The notes beneath the pieces were generated by a model. It did no database searches. It saw nothing but the letters and a program-made list of their open reading frames with translations, and was not told the origin of the DNA. Of a stretch of DNA of 47,741 nt, positions 11,588 to 19,340 are shown in pieces. Location of the stretch: the NCBI GenBank assembly GCA_020720385.1, contig DYOR01000008.1, positions 1 to 47,741 of the forward strand, in the 5' to 3' direction. How positions within the stretch are numbered: position 1 is the first letter of the stretch; each line of letters begins with the position of its first letter. The translations under genes were made by a program, and so were the position numbers. This DNA is from Rubrivivax sp. (GTDB lineage Bacteria > Pseudomonadota > Gammaproteobacteria > Burkholderiales > Burkholderiaceae_C).

Positions 11588-12409
11588 TCAGGCGCTGAGA
11601 AAGCGCCTGCGGTAGGTCTCCGGCAGGTCTGCCAGGCGCAGCATCATCGGCAGGTCGGCGGTGCCGAAATCGGGGTCCCAGGACGGCGGGCCGAGAACCC
11701 GCCCGCCGCAGCGCAGGTAGCCCTTGATCAGCGGTGGCGGCTCCACCGGGTGCGCCGACGCCGGCGGCTCGACGGGCAGCGGCAGGCGCGGGCGGACGTG
11801 CAGTTCGGGGGGCGCGAGGTGCGTCTTGCGCAGCTGGTGCCACAGGTTCGAGGCCAGGGTGCCGCCGTCGCGCAGGGTGACGCTGGCGCAGCCCACGACG
11901 CAGTCCAGCGCGTTGCGCTGCAGAAACTGGCCCAGCGAGCTCCACAGGGTAAGGATGACCCCGCCGGTGCGCCACTGCGGGTCGGTGCACGAGCGCCCGA
12001 GCTCGGCCATGCGCGGCCGCAGGTGGCGCAGACGCACGAGGTCGAATTCGGTTTCGCTGTACAGGCCGCCGGCGACCCGCGCCGCGCCGGGGGTGAGCAC
12101 GCGATAGGTGCCCACCACGCGGGCCGGCGTGTCGTCGCTGGCCACGGTGCGCACGAGCAGGTGTTCGCAGTGGGCGTCGAAGAGGTCCACGTCCAGCCCC
12201 GGTGCGCTGCCCGGGAGCGGGTTCAGCCGCGCGCCCATCTCCTCGGCGAAGACGCGCCAGCGCAGCGCCTGCGCGGCGCGCACCTCGTCGTCGTGGCGCG
12301 CCCAGACGGCTTCGAGCCGGGCTTCGGTCGGGAGCTCGCGCGCCGGGCTGGCGCTCCAGGGGCCGGCGGCCGCGGGCGTGCGCATGGAGGAAAGCTGCGG
12401 GGTCGTCAT
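11588..12409 (-). CDS. olsB: GNAT acyltransferase, L-ornithine N-alpha-acyltransferase OlsB-like
   Basis: From ATG 12409: LRWRVFAEEMGARLNP, VGTYRVLTP, GGLYSETEFDL, MAELGRSCTDPQWRTGGVILTLWSSL, IKGYLRCGGRVLGPPSWDPDFGTADL. Confidence 0.85.
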   Translation of the reverse strand: MTTPQLSSMRTPAAAGPWSASPARELPTEARLEAVWARHDDEVRAAQALRWRVFAEEMGARLNPLPGSAPGLDVDLFDAHCEHLLVRTVASDDTPARVVGTYRVLTPGAARVAGGLYSETEFDLVRLRHLRPRMAELGRSCTDPQWRTGGVILTLWSSLGQFLQRNALDCVVGCASVTLRDGGTLASNLWHQLRKTHLAPPELHVRPRLPLPVEPPASAHPVEPPPLIKGYLRCGGRVLGPPSWDPDFGTADLPMMLRLADLPETYRRRFLSA

Positions 12410-12431
12410 GCGCCCATGCTCTCGTGCGTGT

Positions 12432-12471
12432 ATGACGCGCCGGCGACGGAGCGATGAAAAAGCGGTGACGC
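12432..12471 (-). promoter_or_regulatory. Candidate tandem PhoB-binding array upstream of olsB
   Basis: Minus strand GCGTCAC-CGCT-TTTTCAT-CGCT-CCGTCGC-CGGC-GCGTCAT: four TCAY/TCGC-core 7-mers at exact 11-bp period. Confidence 0.55.
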
Positions 12472-13323
12472 TCAGCCCGCCACCGGCTGCGGCAGCGCCA
12501 CCGCGGCCGGCCGGGCACGTGCCAGATGCTCGGCCCAGTCGATGATCTCGAGCCGGCCGTCGCCATGTTCGACGAGCGCGGTGAGGCTCTCCACCCAGTC
12601 TCCGTCGTTGCAATAGAGCACGCCGTCGATGGTGCGCATCTCGGCGTGGTGGATATGGCCGCAGACCACGCCGTGCACGCCGCGCGAACGCGCCTCGCGG
12701 GCCACGGCGGACTCGAAATCGCTGACATAGCTCACCGCGCGCTTGACCTTGAGCTTGAGGTAGCGCGACAGGCTCCAGTAGGGCAGCCCCAGGCGCGCGC
12801 GCAGCGAGTTCAGGTGGCGGTTCATGCGCAGCGTGAATTCGTAGGCCGAGTCACCCAGGTACGCCAGCCACTTGGCGCACTGGATCACGCCGTCGTAGAG
12901 GTCGCCGTGCGTGACCCACAGCCGGCGGCCATCGGCAAGGAGGTGGATGTGCTCGCGCACCACGTCGACCCCGCCGAAGGTGTGCCCGAGGTACTTGCGT
13001 GCGAACTCGTCGTGGTTGCCGGGCACGAAGATCACCCGCGTGCCCTTGCGTGCCTTGCGCAGCAGCTTCTGCACCACGTCGTTGTGCGCCTGCGGCCAGT
13101 ACCAGTGACGCTTGAGCTGCCAGCCGTCGATGATGTCGCCCACCAGGTACAGCGTGTCGCACTCAAGGTGGCGCAGGAATTCCAGCAGCGCTGTCGCCTG
13201 GCAGCCCGGCGTGCCCAGGTGCAGATCGGAGATCCACGCCGTGCGCACCGCCAGCCGCAGGGGCACGGGGGCGTCGTCTTCGGGCGCTGCGGGGAGCTCG
13301 TCGCGTCGCATGGCGAGCGCCAT
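12472..13323 (-). CDS. Metallophosphoesterase, PlcP (phospholipase C)/LpxH-like
   Basis: WISDLHLGTPGCQ, YLVGDIIDGWQLKRHWYWPQAHNDVVQKLLRKARKGTRVIFVPGNHDEF, GVVCGHIHHAEMR, YCNDGDWVES; resembles the PlcP branch of UDP-diacylglucosamine hydrolase-like proteins. Confidence 0.83.
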   Translation of the reverse strand: MALAMRRDELPAAPEDDAPVPLRLAVRTAWISDLHLGTPGCQATALLEFLRHLECDTLYLVGDIIDGWQLKRHWYWPQAHNDVVQKLLRKARKGTRVIFVPGNHDEFARKYLGHTFGGVDVVREHIHLLADGRRLWVTHGDLYDGVIQCAKWLAYLGDSAYEFTLRMNRHLNSLRARLGLPYWSLSRYLKLKVKRAVSYVSDFESAVAREARSRGVHGVVCGHIHHAEMRTIDGVLYCNDGDWVESLTALVEHGDGRLEIIDWAEHLARARPAAVALPQPVAG

Positions 13324-13337
13324 GTTGGAACGCCAGC

Positions 13338-13377
13338 GCGACGCTGTCGTGACAGTGGCGAGTCAGGCGGATGACGC
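13338..13377 (-). promoter_or_regulatory. Candidate tandem PhoB-binding array upstream of plcP-like gene
   Basis: Minus strand GCGTCAT-CCGC-CTGACTC-GCCA-CTGTCAC-GACA-GCGTCGC, 11-bp period; overlaps 3' end of the GT28 gene. Confidence 0.5.
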
Positions 13378-14535
13378 GGCCAGGGCGATGGCAGCGGCCG
13401 CGCCGGCCTGTGCGCGCTGCTGGCCGAGGATGCGATCGAGGATCTCGGGCACCTCGAACAGGGCGCGGTTGTCGATGCGCGCCACGGCGGCCTGGAACTC
13501 GGGCAGGCGCGCCGTCAGCGTGGCCACCGCGCCGCGCAGCTCGCGAAAGCTGCGCAGCACCAGGCCCAGGCCCTGCTGCTGCACCCACTGCGTGTTCCAG
13601 CGCTCCTGCGGCATGGTCCAGGCGTTGCGCGTGACGATCACCGGCAAACCCCGCTGCACCGCCTCGCTCAGGCTGCCCGGCCCGGGCTTGCCGATGAAGA
13701 AGTCCGCCAGTCGCATCCAGCGCGCGACATCCGGCGTGTGGCCCACGACCACGCGCGGCGCGCGGCCCGGCGGCAGGGCGCGCAGCTCCATGGCCAGGGC
13801 TTCGTTGCGGCCGCACATCAGGACCAGGGGCGTGTCGGTCAGTTGCAAGGCGATGCGCTTCATCACCCGCGAGCCCGCGCCGCCGAAGAGCACCAGCCCG
13901 GTGGGCGTGTGCTCGTCCAGGCCCGCCGCCAAGCGCTCGGCACGGCGGTCGCCGGCGTCACCGAAATAGAACTCCGGCCGCAGGATCATGCCGCTGGCGC
14001 GGTGGATACGCGCCGCCTCCACGCCTGCGGCCAATGCCTGTGCCGCGGCGTGCCCGGTGCCGCACACCACGTGCTGCGCCAGCCCGGGCTGGATCCAGAA
14101 GTTCGGCGGGTGGTCGGCCATGTCGGTGAGCACGGTGACGAAGGGCGCGCCGGGCCGCGCCAGCGCCAGCGCGTCGTGCAGGGCGCGGTTGAAGTTGGGC
14201 ACCAGCGAGACCACCAGGTCGGGCTGCGTCGCGCTCCAGTGCTGCGCCAGGCGCTGCACCAGGCGCGGGTGGCTCATGCGGATCAGGCCGTGGAGCAACT
14301 TGAGCTCCTGCGTCAGCCCGAGGGTGAAGCCGCTCGCCAGGCGCTTGTTGTAGAGATCCTCGGGCGCGATGCCCGTGAGCCGCTTGAACGCGCCCGTGGG
14401 GTCGAGCACCTCGCTCAGGTTGACGCGGCGCGCGTGCCAGGGCCGGCCCTGGGCGAGCATCACCTGCTCGAGGGCCTGCGCCGCAGCACGGTGGCCGCCG
14501 CCGGCGTTGAACCAGATCAGGTCGATGGTGGTCAT
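13363..14535 (-). CDS. GT28-family glycosyltransferase, MGDG synthase/MurG-like
   Basis: From ATG 14535: MTTIDLIWFNAGGGHRAAAQALEQV, VVSLVPNFNRALHDAL, VLTDMADHPPNFWI, FGGAGSRVMKRIA, DFFIGKPGPGSLSEAVQRGLPVIV. Confidence 0.85.
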   Translation of the reverse strand: MTTIDLIWFNAGGGHRAAAQALEQVMLAQGRPWHARRVNLSEVLDPTGAFKRLTGIAPEDLYNKRLASGFTLGLTQELKLLHGLIRMSHPRLVQRLAQHWSATQPDLVVSLVPNFNRALHDALALARPGAPFVTVLTDMADHPPNFWIQPGLAQHVVCGTGHAAAQALAAGVEAARIHRASGMILRPEFYFGDAGDRRAERLAAGLDEHTPTGLVLFGGAGSRVMKRIALQLTDTPLVLMCGRNEALAMELRALPPGRAPRVVVGHTPDVARWMRLADFFIGKPGPGSLSEAVQRGLPVIVTRNAWTMPQERWNTQWVQQQGLGLVLRSFRELRGAVATLTARLPEFQAAVARIDNRALFEVPEILDRILGQQRAQAGAAAAIALAASSA

Positions 14536-15494
14536 GGCGCGCGATCCTCGGGCCGGCGTGTGACGATCGCGTGACGCTCCAGCCTGGGCCCCGGACCCGG
14601 CACGGGCAGCCGCATCAGCGGCTGGCCCATGCGCATGCGCTGGCCGCTGGCGATGCCCGGCGCGAGCGTGAATCCTGGCGGGGCGAAGACGATGATCGTC
14701 GAACCGTGCTCGAACCAGCCCAGTTCCTGGCCCTTGTCGACGTGGGCGTCGCAGGGCATCTCGCTCGGGCCCGGCCAGCGCAGGTGCAGCAGCACGTTCA
14801 GGAAGTGCAGCCGGATGCTCGCCACCAGGATCGCCGCCACCGGCACCAGCGCCAGCGGCTGCCCGCCGGCCAGCGTCATGCGGATCACGGCGCGCTCGTT
14901 GCGGCAGAACAGCCGCTCGATGCGCCTGAGCGCGATCGGGTTCACGTTCCAGGTGTCGCCGCTGAGGTAGCTCACGTGTTCGATGCGTCCGTCGTGCGGC
15001 GCATGGAAGCGGTGGTACATGCTCGAGGTCAGGCGCAGCGTGGCGTAGCACCCCCCTTCGAATGGGGCGGCGCGCTCGGCCTGGCCGAAGAGCTCATCGA
15101 TGCGGTACGGGTAGCCCTTGGCCTGCAGCACGCTGCCCGCGTCCACCACGCCGCACTCGCCGACGATGGCGTCGCAGGGGCTGGCGAGCATGTCGCGGCG
15201 CATGTCGACGACGCGCGAGCCGGGCCTGAGCTGGCGCGTGAAGCACTCGTGCAGGCTGGCGAAGCGCGTCTGGCGGGCTTCGCTCAGGTCGAGGTCGGTG
15301 AAGAGCTTCCACACGGCGATCGAGGCCCGGCACACCCAGGGATGGCGGATCTTGCTGAACCAGCCCATGAAGTGCGTCAGCGCCGCGCGCGGCACGCGGT
15401 TGGTGAGAAGGAAGTTGAGATCCTCCTGCAGCAGCAGGCGGTCGCGCCAGGCGGCCAACTGAGCAGTCACGGGGAGACGCACGGAAGGCGGCAT
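14532..15494 (-). CDS. psd: Phosphatidylserine decarboxylase family protein
   Basis: FSKIRHPWVCRASIAVWKLFTDLDLSEA, SSMYHRFHAPHDGRIEHVSYLSGDTWNVNP, LGWFEHGSTIIVFAPPG (variant of the LGST processing site). Confidence 0.87.
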   Translation of the reverse strand: MPPSVRLPVTAQLAAWRDRLLLQEDLNFLLTNRVPRAALTHFMGWFSKIRHPWVCRASIAVWKLFTDLDLSEARQTRFASLHECFTRQLRPGSRVVDMRRDMLASPCDAIVGECGVVDAGSVLQAKGYPYRIDELFGQAERAAPFEGGCYATLRLTSSMYHRFHAPHDGRIEHVSYLSGDTWNVNPIALRRIERLFCRNERAVIRMTLAGGQPLALVPVAAILVASIRLHFLNVLLHLRWPGPSEMPCDAHVDKGQELGWFEHGSTIIVFAPPGFTLAPGIASGQRMRMGQPLMRLPVPGPGPRLERHAIVTRRPEDRAP

Positions 15495-15521
15495 TTCATC
15501 ACCTTGTCAACGAGAACCCAT
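15493..15521 (+). promoter_or_regulatory. Candidate PhoB-binding array upstream of the aminotransferase gene
   Basis: ATTTCAT-CACC-TTGTCAA-CGAG-AACCCAT, 11-bp period, 32 bp upstream of ATG; weaker match than the others. Confidence 0.35.
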
Positions 15522-15552
15522 ACACCGGCGCATCCCTCACACCGGACGCGCC

Positions 15553-17208
15553 ATGCCCGACACCCTGACCCTCACCGCCCTGGCCGCAGCCGCCGCGCTC
15601 GCCCTGGCCTGGCCGCGCCTGACGCGCCGCCTGGCGCTGTCGCGCGCCAAGCATCCGTCGCTCACCGGCCACTCGCGCATGGCCAAGCGCGTGGCCGCGC
15701 TGGTGCCCGGCTATGCCTACGACGAAGCGCGCTTTTTCGGCTCCGACGGCGCACCGACCGCGGTGCAGGAGCGCCGCCGCGCGGGCTTTGCGCGCCTCGC
15801 CGGGGAGCTCAACACGCGGCACGCCAAGTCCATCGCCATGACACAGCAGGCGCGCGAGGGCATCTCCGACCTGCAGTTCACCGGCGCCTATCGCGTGCCC
15901 TTCCAGTACGGCCCCTACCTGCGCCAGCGCCTCCAGCTCGGCGCCTTCGTGCAGCGCAGCGACGGCGTCACGCTCACCGACCTGGACGGCCAGCGCCTCA
16001 TCGACCTCACCGGCTCGTACGGCGTGAACGTCTTCGGCCACGACTTCTACAAGGAGTGCATCGCGCAAGGCAGCGCGCGCGCCGCCGAGCTCGGCCTGGT
16101 GCTCGGCAGCTACCACCCGGCCGTGGCCTGGAACGTCGGCGAATTGCGCCGCATCTCCGGCCTGGACGAGGTGAGCTTCCACATGAGCGGCACCGAGGCG
16201 GTGATGCAGGCCGTGCGCCTGGCGCGCTACCACACGCGGCGCAGGCACCTGGTGCGCTTCGCCGGCGCCTACCACGGCTGGTGGGAGGACGTGCAGCCCG
16301 GCCCGGGCAACCCGCTGCCGCCGGGGCACACCTACACGCTCAAGGAGATGGACGAGCGCACGCTGCACGTGCTGCGCCAGCGCCGCGACATCGCCTGCGT
16401 GCTCGTCAACCCGCTGCAGGCGCTGCACCCCAACGCCGGCGCGCCGGGGGACAGCGCGCTGGTCGACAGCACCCGGCGCGCGCATTTCGACCGCGAGGCC
16501 TACACCGCGTGGCTGCAGCAGCTGCGCCAGGTGTGCAGCGAGCGCGGCATCGTGCTCATCTTCGACGAGGTGTTCATGGGCTTTCGCCTGGCGCCGGGTG
16601 GCGCGCAGGAGTACTTCGGCGTGCGTGCCGACATGGTCACCTACGGCAAGACCCTGGGCGGCGGGCTGCCCGTGGGCGTGGTCTGCGGCCGCGCCGCGCT
16701 GATGAAGCGCTACCGCGAAGAGCGGCCCGCCGACATCTGCTTCGCCCGCGGCACCTTCAATTCGCACCCCTACGTGATGTGTGCCATGCAGGTCTTCCTG
16801 GAGAAGCTGCAGAGCCCGGCCGTGCAGGCGCTGTATGCCGACCTCGACGGCGTGTGGAACCGCCGCGCCATGCAGCTCAACCATGCCCTGCGCGAGGCCG
16901 GCGTGCCGGTGCAGGTGGCCAACCTGAGCAGCGTGTGGACGGTGCTCTACACGCAGCCCTCGCGCTACAACTGGATGCTCCAGTTCTACCTGCGCGAGCA
17001 GGGCCTGGCGCTGTCGTGGGTGGGCACCGGCCGGCTGATCTTCAGCCTCGACTTCACCGCGGCCGATTTCGACGCCGTGTGCCGGCGCTTCGTCGCCGCG
17101 GCGGCCGCGATGCAGGCCGACGGCTGGTGGCACGACACAGCGCTCACCAACCCGCAGATCAAGCGCGGCCTGCTGCGCGAGATGCTGCGCGAGCGTCTGG
17201 GGGTCTGA
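15553..17208 (+). CDS. Class-III PLP aminotransferase / glutamate-1-semialdehyde aminomutase-like, with N-terminal TM segment
   Basis: N-terminus LTLTALAAAAALALAWPRL hydrophobic; SFHMSGTEAVMQAVRLAR, FAGAYHGWWED, LIFDEVFMGFR, VTYGKTLGGGLPVG (PLP lysine). Confidence 0.88.
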   Translation: MPDTLTLTALAAAAALALAWPRLTRRLALSRAKHPSLTGHSRMAKRVAALVPGYAYDEARFFGSDGAPTAVQERRRAGFARLAGELNTRHAKSIAMTQQAREGISDLQFTGAYRVPFQYGPYLRQRLQLGAFVQRSDGVTLTDLDGQRLIDLTGSYGVNVFGHDFYKECIAQGSARAAELGLVLGSYHPAVAWNVGELRRISGLDEVSFHMSGTEAVMQAVRLARYHTRRRHLVRFAGAYHGWWEDVQPGPGNPLPPGHTYTLKEMDERTLHVLRQRRDIACVLVNPLQALHPNAGAPGDSALVDSTRRAHFDREAYTAWLQQLRQVCSERGIVLIFDEVFMGFRLAPGGAQEYFGVRADMVTYGKTLGGGLPVGVVCGRAALMKRYREERPADICFARGTFNSHPYVMCAMQVFLEKLQSPAVQALYADLDGVWNRRAMQLNHALREAGVPVQVANLSSVWTVLYTQPSRYNWMLQFYLREQGLALSWVGTGRLIFSLDFTAADFDAVCRRFVAAAAAMQADGWWHDTALTNPQIKRGLLREMLRERLGV

Positions 17209-17224
17209 TCGCATGCTTCGGCCC

Positions 17225-17258
17225 GCCGGACCCCGGGCTATGGCCGCGCGGGGCCGGC
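17225..17258. terminator. Candidate hairpin between convergent genes
   Basis: gccgg-a-cccc ... ggggccggc inverted repeat in the 60-bp convergent gap. Confidence 0.35.
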
Positions 17259-17267
17259 AGGCTGTGC

Positions 17268-17888
17268 TCAGGCCTCGACGGAGTGCCCGCCTTCGGGCTG
17301 CAAGGGGTCGTAGCGCTGGCCACGCAGCAGCGCCAGCGGCGAGCGCCAGTAGATGTCGACGTTGTGGAACGGGTCGGTGAGGATCTTCGTCGCCCAGGCC
17401 AGGCCCCAGATCGGGCCGCGCAGGAAGAACAGATGCACGGTGCGGAAGATCAGGCCGGCGACGCCCAGGGCGAGCCAGATCAGGCCCACGTCATGCACGA
17501 AGCCCGCCAGGTCGGTGCTGGGCTCGATGAGGCCGAACAGGCTGCGCTCGAAGTACAGCAGCGCCGGCAGTGACAGCCAGACGCCGATGAGGATGGTCTT
17601 GCGCCGCATGCTGTAGCCCACCTTGATGGATTCCTTGCCGGCGTACGAGATCTGGTTCACCTGGTCGTAGCCGCGCGGCTCGAAGAAGATGTGGCCCGAC
17701 TGGCGCGTCACCATGCCCACCAGCCAGCCGACCAGCCCGGCCGCGGCCGGGTCGACGAAGAGCAGGCCGTAGGCCACCAGGAAGCTGATCGCACTGATGA
17801 GGTGCAGCGTCTGGTTGATGCGGCACTGGTGGTAGTAGCGGTGGTCGTCCCAGCGCAGCGTTTCGACCAATTTGAAGAACTTGTTCAC
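17268..17888 (-). CDS. Small polytopic membrane protein; tentatively Mpo1/DUF962-like
   Basis: 206 aa, several TM segments; HQCRINQTLHLISAISF and RQSGHIFFEPRG resemble DUF962 Nx3H and GHxxFE signatures. Confidence 0.5.
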   Translation of the reverse strand: MNKFFKLVETLRWDDHRYYHQCRINQTLHLISAISFLVAYGLLFVDPAAAGLVGWLVGMVTRQSGHIFFEPRGYDQVNQISYAGKESIKVGYSMRRKTILIGVWLSLPALLYFERSLFGLIEPSTDLAGFVHDVGLIWLALGVAGLIFRTVHLFFLRGPIWGLAWATKILTDPFHNVDIYWRSPLALLRGQRYDPLQPEGGHSVEA

Positions 17889-17978
17889 CGGGCGGCTCCT
17901 GGGATGGACAGGGGATGGATGAAACGCCGGCTCGGGCTTGGCGCACGAGCCTGCGTGACCGCATCGTCATCGCGGCGC

Positions 17979-18018
17979 ATGAATTCGGCGTGACGGAGGT
18001 GTGTCAGGACGATGGCAG
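17979..18018 (-). promoter_or_regulatory. Candidate tandem PhoB-binding array facing the 17888 gene
   Basis: Minus strand CTGCCAT-CGTC-CTGACAC-ACCT-CCGTCAC-GCCG-AATTCAT, 11-bp period. Confidence 0.55.
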
Positions 18019-18024
18019 TGCCGC

Positions 18025-18042
18025 CTGTCATCGAACTGTTGC
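18025..18042 (+). promoter_or_regulatory. Candidate Pho box facing the GT4 gene
   Basis: CTGTCAT-CGAA-CTGTTGC: first half-site is a perfect CTGTCAT, 4-bp spacer, second half-site 5/7. Confidence 0.65.
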
Positions 18043-18064
18043 GCTGGCACGCCAGCATGGGCCC

Positions 18065-19303
18065 ATGGACACACAACCAGGGGACTGCTTCGTGGTCGAC
18101 GACTACACCCCGTCGCGGCGCTCGTTGCGCGTCGCCCTGGTGACTGAAACCTACCCACCCGAGGTCAACGGCGTGGCCGCCTCGCTGGCCCGTGTCGTCG
18201 GTGGCCTGCGCGCGCGCGGCCACGAGCTGCAGCTGGTGCGGCCGCGGCAGGACCGTGCCGACAGCGGCAGCGACGACGGTCAGTTCGAGGAGGTGCTCAT
18301 GCGCGGGCTGCCCATCCCGCGCTACCCGCAGCTGAAGATGGGGCTGCCCTCGCGGCGCGCCCTGGTGCGGCTGTGGCGCGAACGCCGGCCCGACGTGGTG
18401 CACCTCGTCACCGAGGGCCCGCTGGGCTGGTCCGGTCTGCAGGCTGCGCAGCAGCTGCGCCTGCCCATGGTGAGCGACTTCCGCACCAACTTCCACGCCT
18501 ACAGCCGCCACTACGGCGTGGCCTGGCTGCGCACGCCCATCATGGCCTACTTGCGCAAGTTCCATAACCGCACCGCCTGCACCATGGTGCCCACCGAGCA
18601 CCTGCGCAGCGAACTCGCCGCCGCGGGCTTCAAGGGACTGCGCGTGGTCTCGCGCGGCGTCGATGCACAGCTCTTCGACCCCGCGCGGCGCAGCGACGTG
18701 TTGCGCGCCGGCTGGGGCGCGGGCCCGGCCACCACCGTGGCGCTGTGCGTCGGCCGGCTGGCGCCGGAGAAGAACCTGGGCGCGGTCGTGGCGGCCGTGC
18801 AGGCCATGCGCGCCGAGGAGCCGCGCATGCGCCTGGTGCTGGTGGGCGACGGCCCCGAGCGCCAGGCGCTGATGCAGTGCTGCCCCGACGCCGTCTTCGC
18901 CGGCCTGCGCCGCGGCGAGGATCTGGCGGCGCACTACGCGTCGGCGGACGTGTTCCTCTTCCCCAGCGTCACCGAGACCTTCGGCAACGTGGTGCCCGAG
19001 GCCATGGCCAGCGGGCTGGCGGTGGTGGCCTACGACCACGCCGCCGCCGGCCAGCTGCTGCGCCACGGCGACAACGGGCTGCTCGCCCGCCTGGGCGACG
19101 AGGCCGACTTCTGCCGCTGGGCGCGCCGCCTGGCCGGCGACCTGCCGCACACGCGTGCCCTGGGTGGGCAGGCGCGGCAAACCGCGCTGCAGCACGACTG
19201 GGGCCGCATCGTCGAAGCCGTGGAAGCGGAGTACGACGCGGCGATGGCGGCCCACGCCGCCGCGCCCAGGCCGGCCTGGCGGCGGGCCCTGCCGGCCGCC
19301 TGA
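18065..19303 (+). CDS. GT4-family glycosyltransferase (MgtA/SqdX/Agt-like)
   Basis: LRVALVTETYPPEVNGVAASLARVV, HLVTEGPLGWSGLQAA, SDFRTNFHAYSRHYG, VGRLAPEKNLG, FLFPSVTETFGNVVPEAMASGLAVVAYDHAAAGQLL; the track start at 17915 is probably too far upstream. Confidence 0.88.
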   Translation: MDTQPGDCFVVDDYTPSRRSLRVALVTETYPPEVNGVAASLARVVGGLRARGHELQLVRPRQDRADSGSDDGQFEEVLMRGLPIPRYPQLKMGLPSRRALVRLWRERRPDVVHLVTEGPLGWSGLQAAQQLRLPMVSDFRTNFHAYSRHYGVAWLRTPIMAYLRKFHNRTACTMVPTEHLRSELAAAGFKGLRVVSRGVDAQLFDPARRSDVLRAGWGAGPATTVALCVGRLAPEKNLGAVVAAVQAMRAEEPRMRLVLVGDGPERQALMQCCPDAVFAGLRRGEDLAAHYASADVFLFPSVTETFGNVVPEAMASGLAVVAYDHAAAGQLLRHGDNGLLARLGDEADFCRWARRLAGDLPHTRALGGQARQTALQHDWGRIVEAVEAEYDAAMAAHAAAPRPAWRRALPAA

Positions 19304-19340
19304 GCGCGGGCCGGGAACGGGCCGGGCCCGCCGCGGGGCT

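Noticed and set aside
14571-17573. 1000-aa plus-strand ORF antisense to psd then continuing through the aminotransferase in another frame
   Set aside because: Arg/Ala/Pro-rich, no recognisable motifs, overlaps two well-supported genes; typical high-GC spurious frame
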